Assembly: GCA_028700345.1 (NCBI GenBank)
Contig: JAQVSW010000012.1
Location: forward strand, 1 to 14,033
Length of the DNA: 14,033 nucleotides
Direction: 5' to 3'
Source: Candidatus Shapirobacteria bacterium
Lineage (GTDB): Bacteria > Patescibacteriota > Microgenomatia > UBA12405
This document shows positions 13,481-14,033 of this stretch, in pieces (position 1 is the stretch's first letter; each line of letters begins with the position of its first letter). The translations under genes and the position numbers were made by a program. The notes beneath the pieces are model-generated. The model saw only the letters and a list, made by a program, of their open reading frames with translations, did no database searches and had not been told where the DNA came from.

Positions 13481-13927
13481 ATGAGAAACCAAATCGAAGC
13501 CATTATTGAATTTTCAAGATTAGCCAAGACTGATTGGCAAAAAATTGATAGTTATATTCAAAGATTATCTAAACTCAATCCAAATGCTGCTGCTAAATTT
13601 GTTTTACCTTTTTCTGATGATTCCAATCCCCGTGTCCGCGATACTACTGCCAAAATTTTAGAAGTTTTGGATCTCGAAAATTCACCAATTGTTAGTCAGG
13701 TAACTGATAAAATGATTTCCCAGACAACTAATGATGAAGACATTTTTGCTTCTGGTCGAGCCGCCACTTTTTTATTAAAACATAAAGAAAATCCTTTTTT
13801 AAAAGAAGACATAAATCCAGCCTTAGAAAGTTTTAATCGAAAAGTTATTGAAAAAGGATGGCAAAAAGAATTAATCGAAAATATTCCAAATAATTCACTT
13901 CATCAGTTATTAATTAAATCTAAATGA
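13481..13927 (+). CDS. Small helical protein with HEAT-like repeats, function unknown
   Basis: I do not recognise this 148-residue protein as a named family. It is predicted helical throughout, with no signal peptide, membrane segment or cysteine. Residues 46-63 (DDSNPRVRDTTAKILEVL) have the Asp/Asn-Pro-x-Val-Arg pattern of a HEAT repeat, and 85-101 (DEDIFASGRAATFLLKH) looks like a second, weaker one. It starts 5 nt after the cysteine desulfurase and its TGA overlaps the infA ATG by 4 nt, so it is part of the operon. A binding or scaffolding role is only a guess. Confidence 0.75.
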   Translation: MRNQIEAIIEFSRLAKTDWQKIDSYIQRLSKLNPNAAAKFVLPFSDDSNPRVRDTTAKILEVLDLENSPIVSQVTDKMISQTTNDEDIFASGRAATFLLKHKENPFLKEDINPALESFNRKVIEKGWQKELIENIPNNSLHQLLIKSK

Positions 13928-14033
13928 AAGAACCACAAGTCAAAGGTACTGTTACTGAGGTTTTACCCGATCAATTATTTCGGGTCAAGCTCGAAGACGA
14001 TCGTATCATCGTCTGTTATTTGGCCGGCAAACT
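13924..14033 (+). CDS. infA: Translation initiation factor IF-1 (partial, 3' end cut)
   Basis: IF-1 is a small OB-fold protein that occupies the 30S A site during initiation. The reading frame runs to the window edge: 36 codons plus two bases, about half of a normal 72-residue protein. The reading KGTVTEVLPDQLFRVKLED then CYLAGK fits the family pattern GTVxExLPNxxFRVxLENG...AHISGK. The ATG overlaps the previous TGA (ATGA). Two small inverted repeats lie in it (13965-13985 and 13995-14014). It was too short for simple ORF finding at the edge, but motif and position make it firm. Confidence 0.92.
   Translation, partial: MKEPQVKGTVTEVLPDQLFRVKLEDDRIIVCYLAGK

Noticed and set aside
177..14033. 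tRNA genes, CRISPR arrays or insertion sequences
   Set aside because: The space is filled by contiguous genes and no repeat arrays, transposase or tRNA-like sequence was seen.

Overview
The window is an AT-rich bacterial segment in which every gene lies on the + strand and gaps between genes are 0 to 15 nt. It carries tuf followed by the S10-spc ribosomal protein superoperon: rpsJ, rplC, rplD, rplW, rplB, rpsS, rplV, rpsC, rplP, rpmC, rpsQ, rplN, rplX, rplE, rpsN, rpsH, rplF, rplR, rpsE, rplO, secY and adk. A three-gene block follows (a ferredoxin/thioredoxin-like fusion, a cysteine desulfurase and a small helical protein), then the 5' part of infA, cut by the window end.

The most likely source is a Candidate Phyla Radiation (Patescibacteria) bacterium, perhaps Microgenomates-like. 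The reasons are the missing rpmD (uL30) between rpsE and rplO, a known CPR trait, an N-terminally shortened uL2, zinc-type uS14, a short-LID adenylate kinase-like protein and very tight packing. The lineage below CPR is inference. No CDS has an in-frame TGA, and two CDSs end in TGA, so the standard bacterial code fits; this argues against the UGA=Gly groups.

Layout: 1-176 is a non-coding leader with a good sigma70-like promoter (72-100) and a terminator-like hairpin with a U-tract (141-161) only 15 nt before tuf, which suggests attenuation of the whole transcript. 177-9844 holds tuf and the ribosomal proteins. 9841-11121 is secY and 11123-11707 is adk. 11708-13927 is the Fe-S/sulfur block, sitting where many bacteria have map. 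13924-14033 is partial infA. There is no other intergenic space, so the set is probably one polycistron.

Points worth a second look: EF-Tu has a rewritten switch I effector loop; rpsJ contains a 30-nt GC-rich near-perfect hairpin whose ten codons all end in G or C; Shine-Dalgarno motifs are absent from all starts but one (rplX), while 18 of 22 non-overlapping starts have U at -1; uL2, uL16, uL22 and uS8 have altered conserved segments; and a ferredoxin-thioredoxin-like fusion with an atypical cysteine pattern is translationally coupled to a cysteine desulfurase.
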